A stretch of 64,000 nucleotides of DNA from Nonomuraea rhodomycinica (GTDB lineage: Bacteria > Actinomycetota > Actinomycetes > Streptosporangiales > Streptosporangiaceae), in the NCBI RefSeq assembly GCF_013363995.1, contig NZ_JABWGO010000001.1:868001-932000 (forward strand). Direction: 5' to 3'. The notes under the pieces are model-generated. The model was not told the DNA's origin. It did not search any database and was given only the letters and a program-made list of their open reading frames with translations. Within the stretch, counting starts at the first letter, position 1; each line of letters starts with the position of its first letter. A program made the position numbers and the translations under genes. Positions 41,795 to 51,245 of the stretch are shown piece by piece.

Positions 41795-43006
41795 TCACCA
41801 GGTGACCGGGAGGCGCCACGCGCCGTACACGAGGGCGTTCTCACGGAGCGGCACCTCCTGCGCCGGGACCGCGAGGCGCAGGGCGGGGAAGCGTTCGAAC
41901 AGCGCACGGAAGCCGATGCGCAGCTCCATCCGGGCGAGCAGCTGCCCGAGGCACTGGTGGACGCCGTGACCGAAGGCCAGGTGACGCCCGGCCCCGGCGC
42001 GGTCGAGCCGCAGCGTCCCCGGGTCGGGGAAGCGCCCGGGGTCGCGGTTGACCGCCGGCAGCCCCACGACCACGGTCTCGCCCGCGCGGATCACGCTGCC
42101 GCCGATCTCGACGTCCTCCAGGGCGGCGCGGCTGGGCACGCCCAGGTGGACGATGGTCAGGTAGCGCATCAGCTCCTCGACGGCGTTGTCGGTCAGCGTT
42201 GCGTCGGCGCGGAGGGCGGCGAGCTGGTCCGGGTGCCGCAGCAGGGCGTAGACGCCGAGGGAGAGCATGTTCGCGGTGGTCTCGTGCCCGGCGACCAGCA
42301 GGAGCAGGGCGATGTTGGCCAGTTCCTCGTCGGTCAGGTCGCCGTCGGCGATCAGGTCGCCGAGCAGGTCGTCGGCCGGCTCGGCGCGCTTGCGGCGGAC
42401 GAGGTCGCCCAGGTAGCCGGACAGGGCGCCCATGGCGCTCATGGCGCGGGCCTCGTCGTGGTCCATGTCGACGATCACGAGGGTCTGCGCCTCGAAGAAG
42501 GCGTGGTCGGCGTACGGGACGCCGAGCAGCTCGCAGATCACCAGGGAGGGGACGGGGAGCGCGAAGGCCGCCACCAGGTCGGCGGGCGGCCCGGCCGCCG
42601 CCATGGCGTCCAGCCGGTCGGCGACGATCTCCGTGACGCTGGGTTCGAGCCGTCTCATCCGGCGGACGGTGAACTGGCCGGTGAGCAGCCGCCGGTACCG
42701 GGTGTGGCCGGGCGGGTCCATGCTGGGGAACCAGCCGGGCGCGGGCGGCCGGTCGTGGCCGCCCGGACGGACGTTCGGGCGGGCCAGAGGAGAGTGGCGC
42801 AGCTCCGGCCGGGCGCTGAAGCGGGGGTCGGCCAGGATCGCGCGGGCCAGGTCGTAGCCGGTGACGAGCCAGCCGGCGTGCCCGTCGGGGAACGCGAGGC
42901 GGGCCAGCGGCCGGGCGGCGCGCTGCCGCTCCAGCTCGGGCGGCGGGGCGAACGGACAGCGGGGGTCGCGCCGGGTGGGCAGGGTCACGGGCCGCTCATC
43001 GCTCAC
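41795..43006 (-). CDS. Cytochrome P450
   Basis: GTG 43006 is preceded by AAAGGAG and gives a 403-aa P450. It shows the I-helix [10 protein letters not shown], the ExxR of the K-helix (ELMR), a PxxxNRDPxxFPDP meander ([18 protein letters not shown]) and the heme loop [15 protein letters not shown] with the axial Cys. It is a class I enzyme needing ferredoxin partners, which are not in this window. It is divergent from a TetR repressor with a triple half-site operator between them, so expression is probably induced by its substrate. Confidence 0.94.
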   Translation of the reverse strand: MSDERPVTLPTRRDPRCPFAPPPELERQRAARPLARLAFPDGHAGWLVTGYDLARAILADPRFSARPELRHSPLARPNVRPGGHDRPPAPGWFPSMDPPGHTRYRRLLTGQFTVRRMRRLEPSVTEIVADRLDAMAAAGPPADLVAAFALPVPSLVICELLGVPYADHAFFEAQTLVIVDMDHDEARAMSAMGALSGYLGDLVRRKRAEPADDLLGDLIADGDLTDEELANIALLLLVAGHETTANMLSLGVYALLRHPDQLAALRADATLTDNAVEELMRYLTIVHLGVPSRAALEDVEIGGSVIRAGETVVVGLPAVNRDPGRFPDPGTLRLDRAGAGRHLAFGHGVHQCLGQLLARMELRIGFRALFERFPALRLAVPAQEVPLRENALVYGAWRLPVTW

Positions 43007-43019
43007 AGGTCGTCTCCTT

Positions 43020-43044
43020 TGAGAGTTCACTCTCATTTGAGAGT
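43020..43044. promoter_or_regulatory. TetR operator with three half-sites (TGAGAGT-ACTCTCA-TGAGAGT)
   Basis: TGAGAGT (43020-43026), ACTCTCA (43029-43035) and TGAGAGT (43038-43044) are each separated by 2 bp. They create two perfect 16-bp palindromes sharing the middle half-site. The site lies between the divergent P450 and tetR genes. Confidence 0.8.
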
Positions 43045-43080
43045 ACATCGTCGATTTTCCGGATGCGGCAGAATGAGCGC

Positions 43081-43662
43081 ATGACCAACGGCGGCGGCCT
43101 GCGCGAGCGCAAGAAGGCCAGGACCAGGGAGGCGATCCTGCGCGAGGCGTTCCGCCTGTTCCGCGAGCGCGGCTACGCCGCCACCACCACCGAGCAGATC
43201 GCCGAGGCCGCCGAGGTCTCCCCCGCCACGTTCTTCCGCTACTTCCCGACCAAGGAGGACCTGGTCACCCTCGACCGGTTCCCCCCGCTCGTGGAGGCGC
43301 TGGCGGCCGAGCCGCCGGGTGCGCCGGTCACCGTCCTGCGCCGCGCGTTCCGCGCGGCCTTCGCCTCCCTCACCGCGGAGCAGATCGCCGCCGGGCACGC
43401 GCGGGAGGTGTTCGCGGTGACCGTCCCCGAACTGGTGGCGGCCAACCTGCGCAGGACGCCCGGCCTCCTGCGGGAGGTCGCCGGGCTCCTCGCGGACAAG
43501 ACCGGGCGCGACGCGGACGACCCCCGGATCCGCGACGCGCTCGGAGCGGTCTTCGGCGTCGTGACCCTCGTGTGGTGGCAGTGGGCGGGCGACCCGGCCA
43601 TGGACGGGCCCGCCGAGATCGACAAGGCACTGGCGCGCCTGGAGTCCGGCCTCAACGAGTGA
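43081..43662 (+). CDS. TetR/AcrR-family regulator of the P450
   Basis: The 193-aa protein has an N-terminal HTH ([51 protein letters not shown]). Its C-terminal domain ([50 protein letters not shown]) is of the MftR type. The chosen ATG 43081 fits the domain start; an in-frame ATG at 43063 is possible. It is divergent from the P450 with the operator 43020-43044 in the gap. Confidence 0.92.
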   Translation: MTNGGGLRERKKARTREAILREAFRLFRERGYAATTTEQIAEAAEVSPATFFRYFPTKEDLVTLDRFPPLVEALAAEPPGAPVTVLRRAFRAAFASLTAEQIAAGHAREVFAVTVPELVAANLRRTPGLLREVAGLLADKTGRDADDPRIRDALGAVFGVVTLVWWQWAGDPAMDGPAEIDKALARLESGLNE

Positions 43663-43782
43663 GCCCGCCGCCGGGAGCGGCCGGCCGCTCCGCGGCAGGA
43701 ACGCTGGACAAACCCCGGACGGCTCCGGATCATGATCGGGAACTCCCTCGTCACCACCACCCCCCGACGTGAGGATCCGAGG

Positions 43783-45201
43783 ATGACCCGTTCCAGGGCC
43801 CTGCTCCCCATGGCCGCCGTGGCCGTGTCCGTGCTGCTGACCGGCGGCGCCGCCCAGGCCGACGCGGACGTGCCGTTACCGTCGGCGATCTTCCGCGCCA
43901 CGCACAACAGCTACTCCGGCGGCATCGACGGCGCCCGCCAGTCCCTCACCTACCAGCTCGACCACGGCGTCCGCTTCATCGAGCTCGACGTGCACGACAA
44001 CGGGTACGCGAGCGCGCGCGACTACGCCGTCGGCCACGACTCCCCCGGCGACCAGGTGGACCACTCCGGCAACCCGGCGTCGAACCTGCTGCGCGACTGG
44101 CTCGGCGTGATCGACTCCTGGTCGGCGCAGCACCCGACCGCCGCGCCGGTCGTCGTCATGCTCGACCTCAAGGACAACCTGACCGACAACCCGTCGTACG
44201 CGGCCGGCAACCTCGCCGCGCTCAACCGGGAGCTCACCTCCGCCTTCGGGCCGCGCCTGCTGCGGGCCGAGGACTACCCGGCCGGCCCGCCGACGGTCGA
44301 CACGCTGCGGGGCCGCGTCCTGCCCCTGCTGTCCGGCGACGGCAAGAGCCGCGCGGAGTACAAGCGCGACCTCGGCCACAACCCGGCGATCGCGATCAAC
44401 GCGAAGGGGCAGGTCGTCGAGGTGCACGACTCGGGCGCGGGCGTGCTCTGGTACTGGACCGGCACCTACGCCGACGGCCGGGTGACCTGGCGGCGCCACG
44501 GCAGGTACGACACGGGCCAGACGCCCGCCGTCGCGCTGAACGACAACGGCGACCTGGTCGAGGTCCACCAGTCGCAGAGCGCGACGACGCTGTGGTACCG
44601 CGTCGGCCGCCTCGACGCGGACGGCGAGATCACCTGGTCGTCCAGCCGGCAGTACGACGACGGCGTCCAGCCGACGGTCGCCTTCACCGACCCGGCCGGC
44701 ACGCGGCTGCGCGAGATCCACCGCAGCCAGAGCAACAGCCAGAACTGGACGTGGGACGGCGTGCTGGACACCGGCGCCTCGGCGGTGTCGTGGACCGGGA
44801 ACGCGAAGACCTCCGACCCCCGCTTCGACAAGACCACCTCCGTGCGCGGCACCGCGCGCGTGCACGTGTGGACCGGCGCGGACGGCCCGACCCCGGCGCA
44901 GACCCTGCGCGTGGACACCGACCGGTTCGCCGGCGACCGCATCCGCTACCCGCAGACGGCCTTCGTCGAGTACCAGAAGGGCGACAGCGCCGAGCTCCAG
45001 CAGGGCGCCCTGTTCTACGGGGCGCCGGCGACCGAGTCGGCCTTCATCGTCGCGGCCCGGCAGGCGGGGCGGCTGGTGCGCGGCTGGGACTTCGACTCGG
45101 CCTCCCGGGCGACGACCCCGCCGGCCAACTACCCGGCGACCAACCACCCGTACGACGCCTGGTACGAGAACCTGCTCACCCAGTCCGGCGCCGTCCAGTG
45201 A
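43783..45201 (+). CDS. Secreted PI-PLC-X-like phosphodiesterase with C-terminal beta repeats
   Basis: ATG 43783 after GAGGATCCGAGG gives a 472-aa precursor with a signal peptide (RSRALLPMAAVAVSVLLTGGAAQA). The N-terminal domain has the first catalytic His in FRATHNSYSGG and metal residues in RFIELDVHD. It also has the second His in VGHDSPGDQ and DLKDNL, as in PI-specific phospholipase C X domains. The C-terminal half has three or four repeats (AINAKGQVVEVHDS..VLWYWTG; ALNDNGDLVEVHQSQ..LWYRVG; REIHRSQSNSQNWTWDG), likely a carbohydrate-binding beta structure. Length exceeds minimal PI-PLCs. Confidence 0.85.
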   Translation: MTRSRALLPMAAVAVSVLLTGGAAQADADVPLPSAIFRATHNSYSGGIDGARQSLTYQLDHGVRFIELDVHDNGYASARDYAVGHDSPGDQVDHSGNPASNLLRDWLGVIDSWSAQHPTAAPVVVMLDLKDNLTDNPSYAAGNLAALNRELTSAFGPRLLRAEDYPAGPPTVDTLRGRVLPLLSGDGKSRAEYKRDLGHNPAIAINAKGQVVEVHDSGAGVLWYWTGTYADGRVTWRRHGRYDTGQTPAVALNDNGDLVEVHQSQSATTLWYRVGRLDADGEITWSSSRQYDDGVQPTVAFTDPAGTRLREIHRSQSNSQNWTWDGVLDTGASAVSWTGNAKTSDPRFDKTTSVRGTARVHVWTGADGPTPAQTLRVDTDRFAGDRIRYPQTAFVEYQKGDSAELQQGALFYGAPATESAFIVAARQAGRLVRGWDFDSASRATTPPANYPATNHPYDAWYENLLTQSGAVQ

Positions 45202-45230
45202 CGCCCGGGTCTTCCAGGCCGGAGGTGATC

Positions 45231-45414
45231 ATGGTGCGTATGGAGCCGCCGCACCGGCACCTGCCACTGGGGCTCCCCCGCCCACTACGTGCTCGGATCG
45301 CTCACCAAGGGCGGGAACCGGGAGTGGCGCCACTTCCGGCGTGAGACGCGCCGCCGCGGCCGCCGCCAGGCGCGCCGCGAGCTGCGCGCCCGTCCCGGCG
45401 CGGAGCGCAACTGA
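45231..45414 (+). pseudogene. Small protein gene interrupted by a 1-nt frameshift
   Basis: ATG 45231 follows GGAGGTG, but its frame loses sense after about ten codons. Frame +1 from 45262 reads CHWGSPAHYVLGSLTKGGNREWRHFRRE, then an Arg-rich tail and a stop at 45412-45414. I recall similar actinomycete proteins starting CHWGSPAHYV. A 1-nt change near 45257-45262 would fuse both parts into a 60-aa basic protein. No start codon exists in the second frame after its upstream stop. Confidence 0.55.
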
Positions 45415-45420
45415 AGAACC

Positions 45421-45460
45421 GGAGGGGCGGCGCCCGCGCGTCTGCGGGCGCCGCCCCTCC
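45421..45460. terminator. Perfect 17-bp bidirectional hairpin
   Basis: Arms 45421-45437 and 45444-45460 are perfect reverse complements around a 6-nt loop. It ends both the small plus-strand gene and the minus-strand peptidase gene at 45483. Confidence 0.9.
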
Positions 45461-45482
45461 CCCCTGCGTGAGGCCGGCCTGA

Positions 45483-47144
45483 TCAGCGCCGGCCGGAGCT
45501 CAGGAGCGAACCGCCCCAGGGCAGCCCGTCCGTCGGCCACAGCTCACGCTGCGACTTCTTGCGCAGGGTCTCGACCCGGCCGCCCACCGGGCAGCGGAAA
45601 CCCCGCGGGGGCACGGTCAGCGAGATCAGGTAGTCGTCGATCGGGACCGTGCTGCACTCGTCCTTGCCGTAGATGCGGTGACCCCAGCCCTCGTACGTCA
45701 TCAGTCGCGCCTTGGGACCGAGCTGACGGGCCGCGTCGGCGGACCAGGAGTACGGGGTGGACGGGTCGTGCAGGGAGGTGCCCAGCAGGATCGGCGCGCT
45801 GCCCGTGTACCGCAGCCGGTGCTGCGGGTTGGTGGTGGGGTGGTTCAGGCAGACGGGCAGGTCCTCCATGGGCATCGGGTTGAAGCGCATGTCCGGGGCG
45901 CGGCGGTTGGAGCTGCGCAGCAGCGCGGCGTACTCGCGGTAGTCGCGCACCGGCAGCCGGTAGTCCTGGCAGAGGATCGCGGTGGGGAGCTGGGCGACGT
46001 CACCCGAGACGGGCCCGCGGCCGGGCAGCGGAGGCACCCACGCCGGCGGCTCCCCGCCGTCGAGGGCGCGCAGCAGCTCGCTCAGGAGCTGCCAGGCGGG
46101 CCCCTCGGTGCCCAGCACGCCCTGCCACAGCACCTGGATCTCGGTCATCGGACGGTCGGTGACGCCCGGGTAGTACAGCGTGCCACTGCGTGCCTTGGCC
46201 AGGATCCTCTCCCACACGGCCCGGACGTCCTTGCCGTGCAGGGCGCAGGCGGTGTCCTGGGCGCACCAGCCGGCGAACTCGTCGAAGGCGTCCTCGACGG
46301 CCGCCGCCTCGGAGTCGAGGAAGGCCTTCACGCCGAGGCTGTGGTCCATGTTGCTGTCCAGGGCCATGGCCCGGATCCGGTTCGGGAACAGCTCGGCGTA
46401 CATCTGGCCGATCAGCGTGCCGTAGGAGATCCCGTAGTAGGTGAGCTTCTCCTCGCCCAGCGCGGCGCGCAGGGCGTCCACGTCGCGCGCGACGTCGACC
46501 GAGTCCACGTGGTCGTACAGCGGTCCGGTACGGGCCCGGCAGTCGGCGCGCAGCCGCTTGGCGTAGGCGCTCCACCGGACGAAGTCGGCCTGGCTCTTCA
46601 TGACGGCGTACGGCATCTGGTTGTACACCGACGCCGAGCAGATGACGGGGTGGCTGCGGCCGACGCCGCGCGGGTCGAAGCCGACGATGTCGAAGTGCTT
46701 CTGCAGTTCCTCGGTGAAGAAGCCGGGCGCGCCGTAGGCGGCCTCCACGCCCGAACCGCCGGGGCCGCCGGGGTTGATCACCAGGGATCCGACGCGGGCC
46801 GCGGGGTCGGTGGCCTTGCGGCGGGCGACGGCCAGGTCGACGGTGGGCCCGTTCGGACGCGACCAGTCGATCGGCACCGTCAGCTTGCCGCACTCGGCGG
46901 ACGGCTCCTCCTCGCAGGGCGCCCAGGCGATGCGGCCCTTCCCGGGCGCGGGAGTCCGGCTCGCGCTCGGGCTCGGACTCGGGCTCGCGCTGGGGCTCCG
47001 GCTCGCCGAGGGCGTCGGGGTGGTCGTCGGGGTCGGTGTCGCCGTGGCTCCCTCTCCAGAGCCCGCCGCGGCGGCCGACGAGACGGGTAACAGCGTCGCC
47101 ATCGCCACGAAGGCGGCGGCGAGCAGAGAGGATCTTCCTCGCAC
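45483..47144 (-). CDS. Secreted alpha/beta-hydrolase peptidase (TAP/SlpD-E type)
   Basis: GTG 47144 is preceded closely by GGAG and gives a 553-aa precursor with signal peptide (SLLAAAFVAMATLLPVSSAAAA). A Thr/Pro/Ser linker (TPTPTTTPTPSASRSPSASPSPSPS) follows. The hydrolase has VINPGGPGGSG (oxyanion region), VGFDPRGVGRS, the nucleophile in YYGISYGT, and a C-terminal TAP-like domain (ILLGTSLHDPSTPYSWSADAARQL...MTYEGWGHRIY) supplying Asp and His. It is a tripeptidyl aminopeptidase-like secreted enzyme. In streptomycetes such genes release N-terminal peptides from exported proteins. Confidence 0.92.
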   Translation of the reverse strand: MRGRSSLLAAAFVAMATLLPVSSAAAAGSGEGATATPTPTTTPTPSASRSPSASPSPSPSASRTPAPGKGRIAWAPCEEEPSAECGKLTVPIDWSRPNGPTVDLAVARRKATDPAARVGSLVINPGGPGGSGVEAAYGAPGFFTEELQKHFDIVGFDPRGVGRSHPVICSASVYNQMPYAVMKSQADFVRWSAYAKRLRADCRARTGPLYDHVDSVDVARDVDALRAALGEEKLTYYGISYGTLIGQMYAELFPNRIRAMALDSNMDHSLGVKAFLDSEAAAVEDAFDEFAGWCAQDTACALHGKDVRAVWERILAKARSGTLYYPGVTDRPMTEIQVLWQGVLGTEGPAWQLLSELLRALDGGEPPAWVPPLPGRGPVSGDVAQLPTAILCQDYRLPVRDYREYAALLRSSNRRAPDMRFNPMPMEDLPVCLNHPTTNPQHRLRYTGSAPILLGTSLHDPSTPYSWSADAARQLGPKARLMTYEGWGHRIYGKDECSTVPIDDYLISLTVPPRGFRCPVGGRVETLRKKSQRELWPTDGLPWGGSLLSSGRR

Positions 47145-47174
47145 AGTGCTCCAATCGACGACCACGGCAGATCA

Positions 47175-47376
47175 GGGGCAGCACGATACAACGGCGGCAG
47201 CGCGAAGATCATGACAACGGCGGTGAAGATCCCCCATGTCAGGAACGTCTTGCTCGACCACGGCACCAGGCGTCGGCGGCGGCCATGAAGCGGAAGAGCC
47301 TGTGGTGGGCGAGCCACGTGCCGCCGGCCACGAGGAAGGCCGGCCGGTCGCGCCGGATGAGGTCGTACGACACGGA
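47175..47376 (-). pseudogene. Remnant of a TMEM175-type membrane protein
   Basis: In one minus-strand frame the DNA reads RPAFLVAGGTWLAHHRLFRFMAAADAW, like the first-repeat helix of bacterial TMEM175 channels (W..HH.LFR...AD). The following 100 bp continue in another frame as a hydrophobic helix (KTFLTWGIFTAVVMIFALPPL). No full-length frame exists. It occupies part of the 450-bp gap between the peptidase and kinase genes. Confidence 0.35.
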
Positions 47377-47594
47377 CTCCTGCGATCTCCCCGAACGGCC
47401 GGGCGCACCCGGCCACGGCGACGGTTCCGGCACCAAGGATCGGCGCGGGCAACGGCGGCGTTTTCTGCGGTGTCGTCGCGCATGCCGGGGAAACAAGCGG
47501 ACCGCCCGGATGGCGCTGTTTGCCGTGAGTGGTCAATGCGAGTCAGACATCCTCGCTAGGGTGCTGATGATCCATCCGCCGTCACAGGAGTGCC

Positions 47595-49118
47595 ATGCCG
47601 CGAGCCGAACCCCTCCGGGAGGGCGACCCCGCGGCCGTGGGCCCCTACCGGCTCCTCGGCCGTCTGGGCGCGGGCGGGCAGGGCGTCGTCTATCTCGCGT
47701 CGGCGCCCGACGGCAGGCCGGTCGCGGTCAAGGTCCTGCGGGAAGGGCAGGCCGGCGGGCGCTTCCTCGAGGAGATCGACGCCGCCCGCCGGGTGGAGCC
47801 GTTCTGCGTCGCGCAGGTGCTCGACGCCTCGCCCGGGGACCGGCCGTACATCGTGACCGAGTACGTCGAAGGGCCCTCGCTCCAGCAGGCTGGCCGCCAC
47901 GCCGGCGCCGACCTGCAACGGCTCGCGGTCGCGACCGCGACCGCGCTGGCGGCCATCCACCAGGCGGGCATCGTCCACCGCGACTTCAAACCCGCCAACG
48001 TGCTGCTGGGACACGGCGGCCCCCGGGTGATCGACTTCGGGATCGCCCGGTCCGCCGAAGCGGGGGCGGCCGGGGCCGGCGGCATCGTGGGGACCCCCGC
48101 CTACATGGCGCCCGAGCAGCTCGCCGGGGCGCCGGTCGGGCCCGCCGCCGACGTGTTCGCCTGGGGTTCGGCGATGGGGTTCGCCGCGACCGGGTCGCCG
48201 CCGTTCGGCGAGGACACGCTCCCCGCCGTGATCAACCGGATCCTGCACAACGAGCCGCAGCTCGGCGAGCTGCCGCAGCCGTTACGCGCGATCGTGCTCG
48301 AGTGCCTGGCCAAGGATCCCGCGCGCCGCCCGTCCATGGAGCAGGTGCTGCTGCGCCTGCTGGGCGGCCGGGCGGTCGCCGCCGCCGGTCCCGGGCATGC
48401 AGCGGCACGCCCGGCGGCGGATCCCGGCGACGGCGGGCCGGGATCGGCTCTCGGGAGGCCGGGGCGCCGGGTAAGCAAGGGGCGGTGGGTCGCCGGGGCC
48501 GCCGCGGTGGCGCTGGCGGTGGCGGGCGGCGTCGTCTGGGCCGCCATGAACGGCTGGGTCATCGAGCGGCGGCGCCCGCCCGCGGAGGCGCTCGCGCTCT
48601 CCACCGGCACGACACCGGCTCCGACAGCGACCCCCGGGCACGCGAAACGGACGGGCAAGCCGTCCACTCCCCGGCCGGGTCGCAAGTCCACGTCGGCAGC
48701 GGCACGGCGGCCGACCCTCGAACCGTCCAGGCAGCCGACGCGCAAGGCCACCTCGACGGCTTCCACGGGGAGACCCACCCGGTCCGCCGGGCCGAGCGGC
48801 GGCGGGTCGTTCAGGGTCCTGTCGATCCGCGCCCAGAGCCCCGGGACGGACACCGCCCGCGGCTGCCACATCAACGACACCAACACCTTCGGCGTCGTGG
48901 AGGGGACCAGGTTGGCCACCACGTTCCGCTACGAATGGGTCCTCGACGGCCAGGTCAAGGAGCGTTCGGAGGCACCCATCGCGGAGTCCCACACCTTTCA
49001 GCTCGTCGGCCCGCTCGTCAAGACCGAAGGGCCGCACACCGTCATCCTGCGCGTGACCGGGCCCACCACCTCGTCGAAGACGCTCAGGTTCACCATCTGC
49101 CCGGACGACGACCAGTGA
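47595..49118 (+). CDS. Receptor-type Ser/Thr protein kinase A with extracytoplasmic sensor
   Basis: The 507-aa protein has a kinase domain (about 15-260) with GAGGQG loop, VAVKVL Lys, HRDFKPANVLLG, DFGIA and MAPEQ. There is a juxtamembrane region, one TM helix (WVAGAAAVALAVAGGVVWAAM, about 296-316) and a Thr/Pro/Lys linker. The C-terminal beta domain of about 110 residues has a conserved Cys pair (RGCHIND ... FTICPDDD) and a YEWVLDGQ motif. The GTG of the next kinase overlaps its stop. It likely senses an extracellular cue and phosphorylates cytoplasmic targets. Confidence 0.94.
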   Translation: MPRAEPLREGDPAAVGPYRLLGRLGAGGQGVVYLASAPDGRPVAVKVLREGQAGGRFLEEIDAARRVEPFCVAQVLDASPGDRPYIVTEYVEGPSLQQAGRHAGADLQRLAVATATALAAIHQAGIVHRDFKPANVLLGHGGPRVIDFGIARSAEAGAAGAGGIVGTPAYMAPEQLAGAPVGPAADVFAWGSAMGFAATGSPPFGEDTLPAVINRILHNEPQLGELPQPLRAIVLECLAKDPARRPSMEQVLLRLLGGRAVAAAGPGHAAARPAADPGDGGPGSALGRPGRRVSKGRWVAGAAAVALAVAGGVVWAAMNGWVIERRRPPAEALALSTGTTPAPTATPGHAKRTGKPSTPRPGRKSTSAAARRPTLEPSRQPTRKATSTASTGRPTRSAGPSGGGSFRVLSIRAQSPGTDTARGCHINDTNTFGVVEGTRLATTFRYEWVLDGQVKERSEAPIAESHTFQLVGPLVKTEGPHTVILRVTGPTTSSKTLRFTICPDDDQ

Positions 49119-50806
49119 CGGCCCCGCCGCTCCAGCCCGACGACCCGGCCGCCGTCGGCCCCTACCGCCTGCTCGGACGGCTCGGGGCGGGCGGACAGGG
49201 CGTGGTCTACCTGGCCCAGGCGCCCGACGGGCGGCGGGTCGCCGTCAAGGTCCTGCAGGACGGGCTGACGGGCGACCACCGCTTCGCCAAGGAGATCGAC
49301 GCCGCCCGCCGGGTGGAGCCGTTCTGCGTCGCGCAGGTTCTCGACGCGTCGCTGGGCGGCCGGCCGTACATCGTGACGGAGTACGTCGAAGGACCCACGC
49401 TCCGGCAGGCGGGCCGCCACGCCGGCGCCGACCTGCAACGGCTCGCGGTCGCGACCGCGACCGCGCTGGCCGCCATCCACCGCGCCGGGGTGGTGCACCG
49501 TGACTTCAAGCCGGCCAACGTCCTGCTCGGGCGCGACGGCCCGCGCGTCATCGACTTCGGCATCGCGCGGACGGCCGGACAGTCGCTGACCGTGACGAGC
49601 AGCGTCGTGGGCACGCCCGCCTACATGGCTCCGGAACAGCTCGCCGGAGCGCCGGTCGGTCCGGAGGCGGACGTCTTCGCCTGGGCGTCGGTGATCGTGT
49701 TCGCCGCGACCGGGTCGCCGCCGTTCGGCGACGACTCGCTGCCCGCGGTGATCCGCCGCATCCTGCATGACGAGCCGTTCCTGGGCGACCTCCCCGCGCC
49801 GCTGCGCCCGGTCGTGCTCGCGTGCCTGGCCAAGGACCCGTCCGCCCGGCCCGCCATGCAGGACGTGCTGCTCTGGCTCATCGGGTCCCGGCCCGCCCCT
49901 CCCGCGAGCCCGGCGCCGGGACCTCACCCTCGCCCGCACCCGGCGGCGGCAGGCCACGCCGACGCGCAGCTCGCAGCGGGAGGCCACCCTCCCCCGCACC
50001 TCACGGCCGGAGGCCACCCTCCCCCGCAGCTGACGGCCGGAGGCTACGCTCCTGCGCCCCTCGCGGCCGGACGTCATGACGGTGCGGCGACCCGTGGCGT
50101 GAACCGCCGGCCCGGCAGGGCGATCCTGGCGGGCGCCGGGGCGCTGGCGGTGTCCGCTGCCCTGGTGGCCGGGGCGATCATCTGGATGCCCGCTCCGGCG
50201 ACGACCGCGTCCCCGGCCCGCCCGTCCGGCGCCACGGCGTCCGTGAACGCCACGACCGGCACGAAGACCCCGACCGCCACGGCCGGGACGAAGGACGGGA
50301 CGGCCACGACGACCGGCTCCACCCCGGCCGTCCGCCCCAAGACCACGCCCACCGGACGGAAGCCGACCCCCAGGCCGACCTCCAGGACCCCGAAGCCGAC
50401 CACCGCCAAGCCCACCACCGCTGAACCGACCACCCCCGCGCCGACGGCCTCCCGACAGCGGGCCACTCCCACGAGGAGCGCGACCGCGGCCGCGAGCGGC
50501 GGCGTCCGCCTGGTGTCCCTGACGCTGGACGGCCTGAAGACGGAGAAGGGCTGCTGGTCCCCGAGTCTCTTCCCGGTCGCCGTGCTCCAGGGGCCGTCCG
50601 GGAAACTGACCGAGTACGGCTACCGGTGGATCGTGGACGGCCAGGACGAGGGCTGGAAGACGGACTGGGTGAAAGGGACGGCCAAGAACCAGCGCAACCC
50701 GTTCGGCGCGTTCGAGCCGGGCAGGCACACCGTCGTCTTCCGCCTGCTCACCCCTACGAAGGCCGCCAAGAGCACCAGCTTCACCGTGTGCGAGCGGTAC
50801 TCCTGA
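49115..50806 (+). CDS. Receptor-type Ser/Thr protein kinase B with extracytoplasmic sensor
   Basis: This 563-aa paralogue of kinase A starts by GTGA overlap. The kinase domain has GAGGQG, VAVKVL, HRDFKPANVLLG, DFGIA and MAPEQ, and shares long identical stretches with A (IDAARRVEPFCVAQVLDAS). It differs by a repetitive cytoplasmic linker (HPPPxLTAGGHPPPQLTAGGYAPAPLAAG), a TM helix (ILAGAGALAVSAALVAGAIIW) and a very Thr/Pro/Lys-rich stalk. The sensor domain is shorter, with two Cys (KGCWSPS ... FTVCERYS) and YRWIVDGQ. Tandem arrangement suggests duplication and possible cross-phosphorylation. Confidence 0.94.
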   Translation: MTAPPLQPDDPAAVGPYRLLGRLGAGGQGVVYLAQAPDGRRVAVKVLQDGLTGDHRFAKEIDAARRVEPFCVAQVLDASLGGRPYIVTEYVEGPTLRQAGRHAGADLQRLAVATATALAAIHRAGVVHRDFKPANVLLGRDGPRVIDFGIARTAGQSLTVTSSVVGTPAYMAPEQLAGAPVGPEADVFAWASVIVFAATGSPPFGDDSLPAVIRRILHDEPFLGDLPAPLRPVVLACLAKDPSARPAMQDVLLWLIGSRPAPPASPAPGPHPRPHPAAAGHADAQLAAGGHPPPHLTAGGHPPPQLTAGGYAPAPLAAGRHDGAATRGVNRRPGRAILAGAGALAVSAALVAGAIIWMPAPATTASPARPSGATASVNATTGTKTPTATAGTKDGTATTTGSTPAVRPKTTPTGRKPTPRPTSRTPKPTTAKPTTAEPTTPAPTASRQRATPTRSATAAASGGVRLVSLTLDGLKTEKGCWSPSLFPVAVLQGPSGKLTEYGYRWIVDGQDEGWKTDWVKGTAKNQRNPFGAFEPGRHTVVFRLLTPTKAAKSTSFTVCERYS

Positions 50807-50858
50807 AGTCGGAGGCCCGTGCCCGTCTCAGCCGTCCGCCCCGACGCGACGACGGTGG

Positions 50859-51245
50859 TCACACGTTGCCCAGCACACGGGTCACCTTGATCTCCAGCAC
50901 CACGCGCGACGGGTTGGGGCGGGGCGGCTTGTAGCGGGCGGCGTAGCGCCGTTCGGCGTCGGCCACCTCCTCCGCCCCGGTACGCAGCACCGCCCTGCCC
51001 TCCAGCGTGGACCAGCGGCGGCCGTCCACCTGGCAGAGCGACACCGACGCGCCCTCCTCACCGACGAGCCGCGCCTTGACCGAGGCGCCCGAGGTGATCA
51101 CCCGGGCGACACCGGTCCGCAGGTCGAGCGTCGCACCCACCGGGACGACGTGCGGCGGGCCGCCGGGACGGGCGGTGGAGAGCGTGCACAGATGCCGCTC
51201 CTGCCAGAAGGCGGCGAAGGCGTCGCCCTGCTCGACGAGATCCAC
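50859..51245 (-). CDS. PPOX-class F420/FMN-dependent oxidoreductase
   Basis: The 128-aa protein has the split-barrel fold features FWQERHLCTLSTARPGGPPHVVPVGATLDLRTGVARVITSGASVKARLV and VDGRRWSTLEGRAVLR. It ends RPNPSRVVLEIKVTRVLG, typical of actinobacterial F420-dependent PPOX proteins that bind F420 or FMN. The reaction is not known. The gene is convergent with kinase B. Confidence 0.88.
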   Translation of the reverse strand: MDLVEQGDAFAAFWQERHLCTLSTARPGGPPHVVPVGATLDLRTGVARVITSGASVKARLVGEEGASVSLCQVDGRRWSTLEGRAVLRTGAEEVADAERRYAARYKPPRPNPSRVVLEIKVTRVLGNV

